DNA of 64,000 nt from JBLNDJ01 sp050261515 (GTDB lineage: Bacteria > Acidobacteriota > Terriglobia > Bryobacterales > Bryobacteraceae), in assembly GCA_050261515.1 (NCBI GenBank), contig JBLNDJ010000042.1:134811-198810 (forward strand), read 5' to 3'. The position numbers and the translations under genes were made by a program. Every line of letters starts with the position of its first letter. Position 1 is the first letter of the stretch. Below the pieces are notes generated by a model. The model did not search any database, had not been told where the DNA came from, and saw only the letters and a program-made list of their open reading frames with translations. Below, piece by piece: positions 39,448 to 47,602 of the stretch.

Positions 39448-41856
39448 TTACAGCAGACTCAGCGGGTCCACGTCAATGACGAGCGCTGTCGCGGGCCACT
39501 TGCGGCTCGCGGCGAAGGCGCGCACGCAGTCGAGCGTGTCCTTGAGCGCGCGGCGGCCGGCGGCTTTGAGGAGCAACTGGTAGCGGTACTCGCTCTTCAT
39601 GCGCGGCACGGGGGCCTCCGCCGGCCCGAGCACTTTGATCTGCTCGGGCGCGGGATCGAGCAGCGCGCCGAGGTCGGCGCTCATGCGCAGCGCGTCTTCC
39701 TGGCTCCCGGCGCGCACCAGAATGTTGGCCAGCGCGCTGAAGGGCGGGTAGCGCATCAGGCGGCGGAAGTTCAGTTCCTTCTCGTAGAAGCCGGCGTAGT
39801 TCTGCTCGGAGGCGAAGCGCACGGCGTAGTGGTCGGGATTGATGGTCTGGACGAGCACGCGGCCGGGGATTGCGCCGCGGCCCGCGCGTCCGGCGACCTG
39901 CGTGAGCAACTGGAAAGTGCGCTCGGCGGCGCGGAAGTCGGGCATTCCGAGGCCGATGTCGGCCGAGATCACGCCCACGAGCGTGACGTTCGGGATGTCG
40001 TGCCCCTTGGCGATCATCTGCGTGCCCACCAGGATGTCGAAGGCGCCGTCGCGGAAGCCGGAGAGGATCGTTTCGTACTGGCGCTTGCCGGTGACGGTGT
40101 CGCGGTCCATGCGCGCGATGCGGGCTTCGGGAAAGCTGCGGTGCAACTCGTCCTCGACGCGCTCGGAGCCGATGCCGAGGAAGTACAGGTGCTCGCTCGC
40201 GCACTTCGGGCAGCGGTTCGGGACGCGCTCGGCGTAGTTGCAGTAGTGGCAGAGCAGGCGCTGGTCGCGGCGGTGGTACGTCAGGGTGACCGAGCAGTTG
40301 ACGCACTGGATGCGCTCGCCGCAGGAGCGGCAGGCGACGAAGCTCGAAAAGCCGCGGCGGTTGAGCAGCAGCATGGTCTGCTCGCGGTTAGCGAGGCGCG
40401 CTCCGATTTCGTCGAGCAGGCGGCGCGAGAACGTCGCCTGGCGCCGCGTTTCGAGGAACTCGACGCGCATGTCGATCAGCTCGACTTCGGGCAGCGGCCG
40501 CCGGCCGATGCGCTCGGGCAGGCGAAGCAGCGTGTACTTTCCGCGCTCCACGTTGTAGCGGCTTTCGAGGCTTGGCGTCGCGGAGCCGAGCACCACGCAT
40601 GCTCCGGCCGCCTGCGCGCGCACGATCGCGACATCTCGCCCGTTGTAGCGCGGCGTTTCCTCCTGCTTGTAGCTCTGGTCGTGTTCTTCATCCACGACGA
40701 CGAGGCCGAGGTTCTCCACCGGGGCGAAGACGCCCGAGCGCGTTCCGACCACGACTCCGGCCGCGCCCGAGCGTATGCGGCGCCACTGCTCGGCGCGCTC
40801 GGCGTCTCCGAAGGCGGAGTGCAGAATCGCGACGCGGTCGCCGAAGCGCTGGAAGAACTGCCCGGCCATCTGGGGCGTGAGGGCGATTTCGGGGACCAGC
40901 AGCAGCGCCCCTCGGCCGATGGCAAGCGTCGCTTCGATCGCGTTCAGGTAGACCTCGGTCTTGCCCGAGCCCGTGATGCCTTCGAGCAGAAAGGTGCGAA
41001 ACTCGCGCGACTCGATCGCCCCACGGATCTCGTCGAGCGCGGCCTGCTGGTGCGCGTTCAGGACGTGCGGGGCGCTGGCGTGGCGCGTCGAGACGGGCGA
41101 GAGCTCGGGGCGCAGCGAGAGGATGCCTTTGCGGGCCAGCGCGCGCGCGGCGTCCCCGGCGTTCTTGACGGAGGCTTCGACTTCACCGAGGTTGTGCGAG
41201 CCGGGGTGCAGGTCGAGATAGGCGAGCAGCTCGCGCTCGGCCTTCTTGTACCTGGCTTCGGGGACGGGCGTGGTGCGCTCGACGCGCAGGCGCGCGGCGG
41301 GGGCGCGCAGGGGGTCGCGCTGCGACTGCGTGTCTTCCACTTCGACGAAGCCTCGCTCTTCGAGGGCCCGGAGCACACGCGCGGCCTCGGGGAGCTTCTT
41401 CGTCAGGTACGGGCCGGAGAGGGCCCGGAACTCGAGGAGTTGCATGAGGCGGACGGCGGGGTCGGCGGCGGTGTCGCCCAGCGTGAGCTGGCGAAGCGCG
41501 TCGCGGCCGGCTTCGGTGAGGGCGTAGACTTTGCCGTGGCGGATTTCGCCTCCCGCCGGGGCCATCGCTCGCAGCACTTCGCCCGGCGGCGCGCAGTAGT
41601 AGCCGGCGATCCACTCACCGAGCGCGAGCATCTCGGCGGTGAGGACGGGCTCGGTGTCGAGCAGACGGAGGGCTTCGCGCGCGCCGCCCTCGGGGGCGTC
41701 GTCATGGCAGCGGACGACGAAGCCTGCCAGCTTGCGCGTGCCGAAGGGGACGAGCAGGCGGCAGCCGGGCTTCACCCTGTGGCGCAGGGTTTCGGGCAGG
41801 GCATAGGTGAACGCGCGGTCGAGCGGAACGGGGAGGCTGACGTCACAGTAGTCCAC
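39448..41856 (-). CDS. priA: Primosomal replication-restart helicase PriA
   Basis: An 802-residue protein from a GTG start. N-terminal 3'-binding domain (MDYCDVSLPVPLDRAFTYALP), then superfamily 2 helicase motifs: ITGSGKTEVYL (Walker A), VVVDEEHDQSYKQEE (motif II), LGSATPSLES (motif III) and later GTQMIAKGHD and QVAGRAGRG. Eight Cys in the zinc region CRSCGERIQCVNCS / CHYCNY / CPKC bind two zincs. PriA reloads the replisome at collapsed forks. The length is usual. It is separated from xylulokinase upstream by a 47-base gap that contains a short direct repeat. Confidence 0.95.
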   Translation of the reverse strand: MDYCDVSLPVPLDRAFTYALPETLRHRVKPGCRLLVPFGTRKLAGFVVRCHDDAPEGGAREALRLLDTEPVLTAEMLALGEWIAGYYCAPPGEVLRAMAPAGGEIRHGKVYALTEAGRDALRQLTLGDTAADPAVRLMQLLEFRALSGPYLTKKLPEAARVLRALEERGFVEVEDTQSQRDPLRAPAARLRVERTTPVPEARYKKAERELLAYLDLHPGSHNLGEVEASVKNAGDAARALARKGILSLRPELSPVSTRHASAPHVLNAHQQAALDEIRGAIESREFRTFLLEGITGSGKTEVYLNAIEATLAIGRGALLLVPEIALTPQMAGQFFQRFGDRVAILHSAFGDAERAEQWRRIRSGAAGVVVGTRSGVFAPVENLGLVVVDEEHDQSYKQEETPRYNGRDVAIVRAQAAGACVVLGSATPSLESRYNVERGKYTLLRLPERIGRRPLPEVELIDMRVEFLETRRQATFSRRLLDEIGARLANREQTMLLLNRRGFSSFVACRSCGERIQCVNCSVTLTYHRRDQRLLCHYCNYAERVPNRCPKCASEHLYFLGIGSERVEDELHRSFPEARIARMDRDTVTGKRQYETILSGFRDGAFDILVGTQMIAKGHDIPNVTLVGVISADIGLGMPDFRAAERTFQLLTQVAGRAGRGAIPGRVLVQTINPDHYAVRFASEQNYAGFYEKELNFRRLMRYPPFSALANILVRAGSQEDALRMSADLGALLDPAPEQIKVLGPAEAPVPRMKSEYRYQLLLKAAGRRALKDTLDCVRAFAASRKWPATALVIDVDPLSLL

Positions 41857-41870
41857 TTTGTCTAGTAGCC

Positions 41871-41897
41871 GCAGATGAACGCAGATGAACGCAGATA
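41871..41897. repeat. Short tandem repeat GCAGATGAAC
   Basis: The unit GCAGATGAAC occurs twice in a row, followed by a partial third (GCAGATAA), in the 47-base gap between priA and xylB. This short array is a common intergenic sequence type; I see no regulatory meaning. Confidence 0.6.
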
Positions 41898-41903
41898 AAA
41901 AAA

Positions 41904-43388
41904 CTACATGGTGGGGTAGATTCCTTTGAGGGCCGGGTAGAGCGACTTGAACACCTCGTGGCCGCGTTTGTAGACCGGGACTTTGTCCGGCTGCGGCGCG
42001 GTCGATTGTACTTCACGAATCGTCACGCGGCAGGCTTCGGGGACGGAGGCGTACTCTCCGGTTCCGACGAGACCGAGCACGGCGGCTCCGTAGGCGGACC
42101 CCTCCTGCGTTTCGAGCACCACCACACGCTTATCGAAGATGTCGGCCAAAAGCTGCTGCCAGAACGGGCTCTTCGCTCCGCCGCCCGAAGCGCGCACGGA
42201 TTCAACCCGAATGCCGAGGTCTTCGATGATGTCGAGGCAGTCCTTCTGGCTGTAGCTCACGCCTTCGAGCAGCGAGCGGATGAGGTCGGCGCGCGTGTGC
42301 TTCGCCGTGAGGCCGATCCAGCCGCCTCGGGCCGCGGCGTCGAGGTGCGGCGTGCGCTCTCCCATGAGGTAGGGCAGCCAGTAGAGACCGTTCGATCCGG
42401 CGGGCGCGCAGGCGGCTTCGGCGGTGAGGGCGTCGTAGTCCGTGCCCGGTGCGAGCTGGTTGCGGAACCACTGGAAGCTGAGGCCGGCTCCCTGCGTGAC
42501 ACCCATCACGTGCCACTTGCCGCGGACCGCGTGGCAGAACGTGTGGACGCGGCCCTGGGGGTCGTACGCCACGTTTTCCATGTGCGCGAAGACGACGCCC
42601 GAGGTGCCGAGCGTGTCCGAAACGATGCCGGGCTCGACGATGCCGTTGCCGACGGCGCTCGACGCCTGGTCGCCGCCGCCGCCCGCCACCGGCGTGCCCT
42701 CGGCCAGGCCCGTCGCTTGGGCCGCCGCAGCGGTCACGCAGCCGCTGATCTCGCTCGACTCCGTGCAGAACGGCAGCATCGCGCGGTCGAGGCCGAGGCC
42801 ATCCATCATCTCGTAGGACCAGCGGCGATTCACCACGTCGAACATCGAGGTGCCCGAGGCATCCGAGACTTCGGTCGCGTGCTCGCCGGTGAGACAGAAG
42901 CGGAGGTAATCCTTCGGCAGCAGAACCTTCCGCACTCGCTCGAAGCTCCGCGGATCGTTGTCGCGCACCCAGAGGAGCTTGGGCAGCGTGAAGCCCGTGA
43001 GGACGGGGTTCGCGGTGTACTTGAGCACGTTCTCGCGGCCGATTTTCGCGTTGACGAAATCGACCTGCTCCTGGCTGCGCTGATCGCACCAGATGAGTGC
43101 GGGACGGATGACGCGGTTCGCTTCGTCGAGCAGCACGAGCCCGTGCATCTGGCCGGAGAGGCCGATGCCGCGGACGTCCTTGCCTGCGACGCCCGCCTGC
43201 GCGAGCACGCCCCGAATGGCCTTCTGCGCGGCGTCCCACCAGTTCTCGGGGCGCTGCTCGGCCCACATGGGGCGCTCCATGCGCATCTCTTCGTGCGGGG
43301 CGGTGAAGCCGGCTTTCACTTTGCCTTGCGCGTCGATGAGCAGCGCGCGCGTGCCGCCGGTGCCGACGTCGATTCCTAGCCAGAGCAT
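41904..43388 (-). CDS. xylB: Xylulokinase (FGGY kinase)
   Basis: A 494-residue sugar kinase. Both FGGY nucleotide-binding blocks are visible: LGIDVGTGGTRALLID at the N-terminus and GGGAKSPFWQQLLADIF (about 399-415). Further xylulokinase features are GIGLSGQMHGLVLLD, LIWCDQRS, PLPYLMGERTPH-like LPYLMGERTPHLD, and GGGGDQASSAVGNG. It phosphorylates D-xylulose, feeding the pentose phosphate pathway. No xylose isomerase lies beside it. The sequence in front of its ATG is a peculiar tandem repeat, and its promoter must lie in or before that array. Confidence 0.92.
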   Translation of the reverse strand: MLWLGIDVGTGGTRALLIDAQGKVKAGFTAPHEEMRMERPMWAEQRPENWWDAAQKAIRGVLAQAGVAGKDVRGIGLSGQMHGLVLLDEANRVIRPALIWCDQRSQEQVDFVNAKIGRENVLKYTANPVLTGFTLPKLLWVRDNDPRSFERVRKVLLPKDYLRFCLTGEHATEVSDASGTSMFDVVNRRWSYEMMDGLGLDRAMLPFCTESSEISGCVTAAAAQATGLAEGTPVAGGGGDQASSAVGNGIVEPGIVSDTLGTSGVVFAHMENVAYDPQGRVHTFCHAVRGKWHVMGVTQGAGLSFQWFRNQLAPGTDYDALTAEAACAPAGSNGLYWLPYLMGERTPHLDAAARGGWIGLTAKHTRADLIRSLLEGVSYSQKDCLDIIEDLGIRVESVRASGGGAKSPFWQQLLADIFDKRVVVLETQEGSAYGAAVLGLVGTGEYASVPEACRVTIREVQSTAPQPDKVPVYKRGHEVFKSLYPALKGIYPTM

Positions 43389-43406
43389 GAGAACTATCTT
43401 ACAGGG

Positions 43407-43516
43407 AGAAGTCAGAAGCCAGAAGCCAGAAGCCAGAAGCCGGAAGTCAGAAGCCGGAAGTCAGAAGCCTAAAGTCAGAAGCCGGAAGTCAGAAGCCTAA
43501 AGTCAGAAGCCGGAAG
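43407..43516. repeat. Intergenic tandem repeat array AGTCAGAAGCCGGA/AGTCAGAAGCCTAA
   Basis: About 110 bases built from a 7-base core (AGAAGCC variants). The right part alternates two 14-base units, AGTCAGAAGCCGGA and AGTCAGAAGCCTAA, giving a 28-base higher-order period. The array fills the space between xylB (start 43388) and the stop of the glycosyltransferase gene (43517). Residual similarity (GCTAGGAGCTGGGAGCCAGG) continues into the last codons of that gene. It has no spacers and is not CRISPR-like. Confidence 0.85.
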
Positions 43517-44626
43517 CTAGGAGCTGGGAGCCAGGAGCCTGTCCAGGATGCCTGGAATTTCGAAGACGGCTTGGTTCTGGATGGAAGAGGCGTTGTTCCG
43601 GTAGCGGGCGAAGGTTGCGGGTTCCAGGAGAGTCTGCACGGCTTCGGCGATGTTTCGAAAGTTGGGGAGGACCAGGCCGGCTCCTCGTTCCATGAGCCAG
43701 TCGGCGTTGTAGCGTTCTTGCGGGAGGGTCCAGGCGTTGCGCTCGACAATGACGGGGAGCTTCATGGCCAGCGCTTCGGTGATGGAGCCGGGGCCGGGTT
43801 TTCCGATGAAGAAGTCTGAGAGGTGCATGTAGTAGGGCACCTCTGTCGTGAAACCTTCGATGTGGCGCGGCCGACGGGGTTTGGTTGCCTGGAGGCGCTG
43901 CTTTAGCTTTTCGTTTTTCCCGCAAATCAGGATGAGTTGCAGGTCGAGGCGATTGGCGATTTCGAGCATCGCGGAGCTGCCTTGTCCTCCGAACAGCACC
44001 AGCGCGGTCGCGAGGTCCGGGTCGAGGCCCAGGCGCTGGCGTTCGGCTCGGCGGTCCGTTGTTTGCGGGTCGTAATAGCGCGGGTGAAGAATCATTCCCG
44101 AGGTGCGGAAGATGCGGTCCGGCGTGTGGCCGAGGGCCTTCGCCTGCTCGACGGCTCGCTCGGAGCCGCAGACGAGGTATTGCGATTCGCGCTCGATCCA
44201 GAAGTGCGGCGGGTAGTCGGCGATGTCGGTCAGGATCGTTACGAAAGGCTTGCCGTGGAGGCTTTCGGCGATGGCGCGGTTGAAGTTCGGGATCAGCGAT
44301 ACCACCAGGTCGGTATCGCGGCCTTTCCAGAATTTTTCGAGCAGCCGCACTTGCGGGCCGTGGTAGAGGCGGATGATGGCGTGCATCCCGACCAGGAGTT
44401 GCGCGGCGCCGAGCGTCCAGCCTCTGTTGAGCAGCGTGTTGTAGACGTCCTGAAGGCGCAGGCCGAACAGCTTGCGGAAGACGTCGAGCGGGTCGAGCAC
44501 TTCCTGAAGGTTGACCAGGCGGACGTCCCACGGCCTCTGCTGCTGCCGGATCGCGAGCGCCAGGGCGTTGGCCGCGCTGCGATGGCCGCCGCCGGCGTCG
44601 AAGAACAGGAAGTCGAGTTTCTTCAC
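43517..44626 (-). CDS. MGDG-synthase-like (GT28-type) glycosyltransferase
   Basis: A 369-residue protein from a GTG start. The N-terminal donor fold begins FLFFDAGGGHRSAANALALAI (in parts), typical of MGDG synthase and processive diacylglycerol glycosyltransferases. The C-terminal nucleotide-sugar site reads FFIGKPGPGSITEALAMKLPVIV. VTILTDIADYPPHFW and LVLFGGQGSSAML support the fold. It may transfer galactose or glucose from UDP-sugar to diacylglycerol in membrane glycolipid synthesis. It is followed downstream by the tandem repeat array, whose sequence runs up to the stop codon. Confidence 0.85.
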   Translation of the reverse strand: MKKLDFLFFDAGGGHRSAANALALAIRQQQRPWDVRLVNLQEVLDPLDVFRKLFGLRLQDVYNTLLNRGWTLGAAQLLVGMHAIIRLYHGPQVRLLEKFWKGRDTDLVVSLIPNFNRAIAESLHGKPFVTILTDIADYPPHFWIERESQYLVCGSERAVEQAKALGHTPDRIFRTSGMILHPRYYDPQTTDRRAERQRLGLDPDLATALVLFGGQGSSAMLEIANRLDLQLILICGKNEKLKQRLQATKPRRPRHIEGFTTEVPYYMHLSDFFIGKPGPGSITEALAMKLPVIVERNAWTLPQERYNADWLMERGAGLVLPNFRNIAEAVQTLLEPATFARYRNNASSIQNQAVFEIPGILDRLLAPSS

Positions 44627-44808
44627 CGCGCTACGATTTTTTCATACTTCGGGGTTACGAGGGCGCAGAAACACGGTGACCGGCGGATAGCCGAACGCCC
44701 GGAGGGCGGCTGCCGCGGGCGGAGCCAACGGCAGTCGCCTGTTTCCAAGCGTTCCAGTCCTCATGATCTACCCGGACGGAGCTGGGTTCAAGCCCCTTGG
44801 GTTCTAGT

Positions 44809-44829
44809 ACCCCCTCCACCCTCGGGGGT
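44809..44829 (-). terminator. Terminator-like hairpin after the receiver gene
   Basis: ACCCCC-N9-GGGGGT makes a 6-base GC stem that lies one base beyond the stop codon of the receiver gene (leftward). It is a plausible transcription end. The remaining ~180 bases to the glycosyltransferase start show a few short palindromes (such as CTGCCG/CGGCAG) and no gene. Confidence 0.4.
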
Positions 44830-44830
44830 C

Positions 44831-45208
44831 TTAGGCACCCGCCTGGGGGCTCGAGATTTGCTGAATGCGGCTGATCAGGGTCTGCGGGCGGAAGGGTTTC
44901 ATCAACAGATCGGAGCTGGCGAACGTGTGCTCTTCGGCCGGGTAGCCGGAGACGAACAGGACAGGGATGCGGGGGAACTGAGTGCGGACCTGTCTGGCCA
45001 GGCTGGGGCCGTCCATCTCGGGCATGCGGACGTCGGTGATCAGGAGATCGAAGTTGCCGCCTTCCCGCTCGATGACGCGATAGGCGTCCACGCCGTCCTC
45101 CGCCTCGACAACCGCGCAGCCGTGCTTCTGAAGGATCAGTCTCATGTAATTCCGGACGCCCGGCTCATCGTCCACCAGCAGAACTCGCATCGTCATAGAG
45201 GTTGTCAT
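44831..45208 (-). CDS. Single-domain response regulator (CheY-like receiver)
   Basis: A 125-residue receiver. VLLVDDEPGVRNYM has the acidic pocket, LLITDVRMPEMDGPSL the phosphoacceptor Asp, VLFVSGYPAEE the Ser switch residue and LLMKPFRPQTL the conserved Lys, so all active residues are intact. No output domain follows, so it acts by protein contact. Three ATG codons (45208, 45196, 45190) compete as start; the extra residues at the N-terminus (MTTSMT) are doubtful. No kinase is adjacent. Confidence 0.87.
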   Translation of the reverse strand: MTTSMTMRVLLVDDEPGVRNYMRLILQKHGCAVVEAEDGVDAYRVIEREGGNFDLLITDVRMPEMDGPSLARQVRTQFPRIPVLFVSGYPAEEHTFASSDLLMKPFRPQTLISRIQQISSPQAGA

Positions 45209-45283
45209 CCTGGCAGCGTCCGTCTTTCAGACTAGATACTCCGTAACGGGGTCTCGATTCAGGAATTTTCAGCTTAAATTGAG

Positions 45284-45958
45284 CTAATAGATTCCTGGTA
45301 GGAGACGCCAACGCACCCGGGCGCAATAGGCAGCGTAGCCGGGCAGGCTTCGGGCGAGCAAGCGCTCTTCATCGAACAGGCGCCAGATGAGGGCGGGCAG
45401 GGCGGCGGGGAAGGCCAGAAGTCCCCACCAGGATCCGAGTGCGAGAGGCGTGCCGAGAAACAGCAGCGAGCCGCCGGCGTACATGGGGTGGCGGACGATC
45501 GCGTAGGGGCCCGTGGACACGACGCGCTGGTCCGGCGCGATTTCGATGGTCGCGGAGGTGAACGGGTTCTCGCGGTAGACGAGGAACGTGATCAGGAAGC
45601 TCAGGGCCACAAGCGCGTCGCCGGAGGCAGCGGCCCAGGACGGCACGTTCGACCAGGAGTGGCGATGGTCGAGGGCGGGAACGGCGAGCGAGGCGATGAA
45701 CGCGAGGGAGGCAAGCGACATGATGACTTGCTGTGCGGGCCGCCGTTCCGCCGTGGGGCCCCCGCGCAGGCGGCGGCCGAGGAGCGCCGGGTCGTTCCGC
45801 ATGAGGTAGAGCGTGATGAGGAGCGAGGCGCCGAAGAAGACGGCGAGGTATACCCACGCCTGCCAGTAGCGGAGGGTTCCGGCCGTGGCGAAAAGCAACA
45901 GGCCCATCGCCAGGGCAAGGAAGAAGAAGCCGAGCCAGGTTTTCGCGTTCAGGCTCAT
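45284..45958 (-). CDS. ICMT/PEMT-family membrane methyltransferase-like protein
   Basis: From the ATG at 45958 the protein has 224 residues and five or six membrane helices (AKTWLGFFFLALAMGLLLFA onward). The C-terminal signature VSTGPYAIVRHPMYAGGSLLF and the end WRLFDEERLLARSLPGYAAYCARVRWRLLPGIY (in parts) match the isoprenylcysteine/phospholipid methyltransferase fold, with a longer N-terminal membrane part than the homologue at 29162-29629. The methyl acceptor is unknown. It stands alone between a hairpin region and the receiver gene. Confidence 0.82.
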   Translation of the reverse strand: MSLNAKTWLGFFFLALAMGLLLFATAGTLRYWQAWVYLAVFFGASLLITLYLMRNDPALLGRRLRGGPTAERRPAQQVIMSLASLAFIASLAVPALDHRHSWSNVPSWAAASGDALVALSFLITFLVYRENPFTSATIEIAPDQRVVSTGPYAIVRHPMYAGGSLLFLGTPLALGSWWGLLAFPAALPALIWRLFDEERLLARSLPGYAAYCARVRWRLLPGIY

Positions 45959-46097
45959 ATGGGCCTGTCCATATCTTGACGTAGGTTGGTGGCCCTGCTG
46001 TAAGATCCTCGGGAACCACAGTCGCGGGGCTGCCCTCTGGATCGCGCCGGCCTGGGCGGAGTCCGATGCAGATCTGGAGCGGCGGGCGATGGAGTGA

Positions 46098-46128
46098 CGG
46101 CGGACCATCCATACCCATTGGTCCGCCG
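46098..46128. terminator. 10-bp stem-loop
   Basis: CGGCGGACCA ... TGGTCCGCCG forms a 10-base stem around an 11-base loop (TCCATACCCAT). It lies upstream of the ICMT/PEMT-like gene and before the truncated transporter fragment. The half-site GCGGACCA recurs in the hairpin at 60531-60547, so it may be a dispersed palindromic element rather than a gene-specific terminator. Confidence 0.45.
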
Positions 46129-46171
46129 CCAAGGAGCGGCAACCGTGAGTGACAGGGAACTGAAGCGCGTG

Positions 46172-46334
46172 CCGCTATCGTGAAACCTGCTCCCTGCGCT
46201 GGCTGCCGGGGTTTCGAATCGACCGGACGGGGCGGCGATCATCGGGGCGGCGGCGATGATCGGGTTCAACGCGTTGTCGATCGGGGAGGCCTACGCGGCC
46301 ATCGATCACGACACCATCATTTTGCTGTTCGGGG
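46172..46334 (+). pseudogene. Truncated duplicate of the 5' end of the anion transporter gene
   Basis: This segment repeats 47588-47791, the upstream bases and first ~63 codons of the intact transporter. Shared sequence starts at CGCTATC-TGAAAC and then lacks about 40 bases. It resumes at GCTGCCGGGGTTTCG and continues with about eight mismatches and one deleted base up to TTTGCTGTTCGGGG. The deletion breaks the frame. The two copies lie 1.4 kb apart in the same orientation, with the YflT-like and BON genes between them. Confidence 0.8.
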
Positions 46335-46390
46335 TGTTGCCGGGCCGTCGCCAAAGCGGCCGGCCCGGCGTTGAGTGTTCACCGATTCAT

Positions 46391-47023
46391 CTATTCGAGG
46401 GTTCCGCCGCCTGAAGTGCGAGTTCTAGGCCGACCCGTCTCATCCCGGTATTCTTCCCGCTCCACATCTCGCGGGAGCGGCTTGTCCGTCTTCGCGTAAT
46501 CCGCGCCCTCCTCACCCGCAGACGCCACGTCATCGGCGCCCGTCTCCTGCAATATCTGCTTGGCGCGCTTCACCCAATCGGAACTATCGCAGTGTACCGA
46601 TAGCAGGATCCCGCCGCTCTTGATGCGGCCCTCATAGCGTTTCGCCTCATACTCCGGGATCCCCATGCCAACCAGAGCGCCGACCAGTCCGCCGACGGCA
46701 CCGCCGACACCAATGCCGGCCAGGGCTCCCATGATCGGACCCGCCGCGATGAACGGGCCGACGCCCGGAATTGCGAGCGCGCCGATCCCCGCCAGAAGTC
46801 CGAGCGTCCCTCCGATCGCGCCGCCCGCGGTGGCGCCGGTTGCCGTGCCCTCGGGAGCTTTGGTGCTCTTCTCGTGCGCGAAGTCCTTCGTGCCCTGGTT
46901 ATCAGGGAACAATACCGAGATATCCTCAGTGCGGAACCCGGCCGCCCTCAGGTGGTCGATCGCCGCCTCAACCGACGTTCTGTCGCGATAAATCCCGAAC
47001 GCTGCTGTGTTCTTGCCTGCCAT
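46391..47023 (-). CDS. YflT-like stress protein with glycine-zipper membrane segment
   Basis: A 210-residue protein. The N-terminus FGIYRDRTSVEAAIDHLRAAGFRTEDISVLFPD (in parts) matches the general-stress-protein 17M/YflT domain. The middle (about 60-130) is a Gly/Ala-rich glycine-zipper of two hydrophobic stretches (GGTLGLLAGIGALAIPGVGPFIAAG, GGAVGGLVGALVGMGIPEYEAKRYEGRI, in parts). The end is charged. The order resembles proteins of DUF1269/DUF3341-type stress families. It lies between the two transporter copies together with the BON protein, both on the minus strand, 69 bases apart. Confidence 0.75.
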   Translation of the reverse strand: MAGKNTAAFGIYRDRTSVEAAIDHLRAAGFRTEDISVLFPDNQGTKDFAHEKSTKAPEGTATGATAGGAIGGTLGLLAGIGALAIPGVGPFIAAGPIMGALAGIGVGGAVGGLVGALVGMGIPEYEAKRYEGRIKSGGILLSVHCDSSDWVKRAKQILQETGADDVASAGEEGADYAKTDKPLPRDVEREEYRDETGRPRTRTSGGGTLE

Positions 47024-47092
47024 GTTTCCCCCTCTAAGTTCATTTGTTGTCGTCCTGGTGCGATGACGCGGGGGCGTGTGCTCCCGCCCCGT

Positions 47093-47482
47093 TTATTCGC
47101 CCTTGACGGTTATGTGATTGGTTACGTTGCCTGCCCCTGCCACTTCAGTGGCTTTTTCCTCGACGCTTCTCTTCTCGTCTTCCGAGGCGACAGGGCCTTT
47201 CAAAGTAACTTTGCCCCCTTGAGAGATAATTTTTACGTTGTGCGCGTTGGTCGAAAGGGATTTGTCGCTTACGACTGACTTCCGTATCCGGCGCATGATC
47301 TCTCGATCGGAGCTGTTGTCCTTGGCCTGATCAGCGGTAGGTTCGTTCCGATTCCTGTCCTGTTTGTTTGCCCTGGTATTGTCGGCATTAGGGTTAGTCT
47401 GACCTCCGGCTTGTTGACGCGCTGACATCAAACCCAGGCTGCCGATCAGGAGGCAGAATATCGTGAGCAGTTTTCCGGTCAT
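47093..47482 (-). CDS. BON-domain periplasmic protein
   Basis: From the ATG at 47482 the protein has 129 residues with a signal peptide (MTGKLLTIFCLLIGSLGLMSA), a Gln/Asn/Asp-rich linker and one BON domain (SDREIMRRIRKSVVSDKSL, then NVKIISQGGKVTLKGPVASEDEKRSVEEKA, ending NHITVKGE). BON domains bind lipids or peptidoglycan and occur in osmotic and envelope stress proteins such as OsmY. With the preceding YflT-like gene it forms a small stress island flanked by the transporter repeats. Confidence 0.87.
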   Translation of the reverse strand: MTGKLLTIFCLLIGSLGLMSARQQAGGQTNPNADNTRANKQDRNRNEPTADQAKDNSSDREIMRRIRKSVVSDKSLSTNAHNVKIISQGGKVTLKGPVASEDEKRSVEEKATEVAGAGNVTNHITVKGE

Positions 47483-47602
47483 GCATTGTTGCACGGTTCT
47501 CCATCTCCCGCCGCTGGCAAAGCAATGAGCTGGCCAAACTTGGGTAGGACCGGGCAGGGGGTACCGGCGACCTGGGCCTCTCACCGCCCGCTATCCTGAA
47601 AC

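Noticed and set aside
39367..41865. 832-codon open frame on the plus strand opposite priA
   Set aside because: priA on the minus strand has every helicase motif; the plus frame has none.
43407..43516. Possible CRISPR array
   Set aside because: Units of 7 and 14 bases are directly joined with no unique spacers and no cas genes are nearby.
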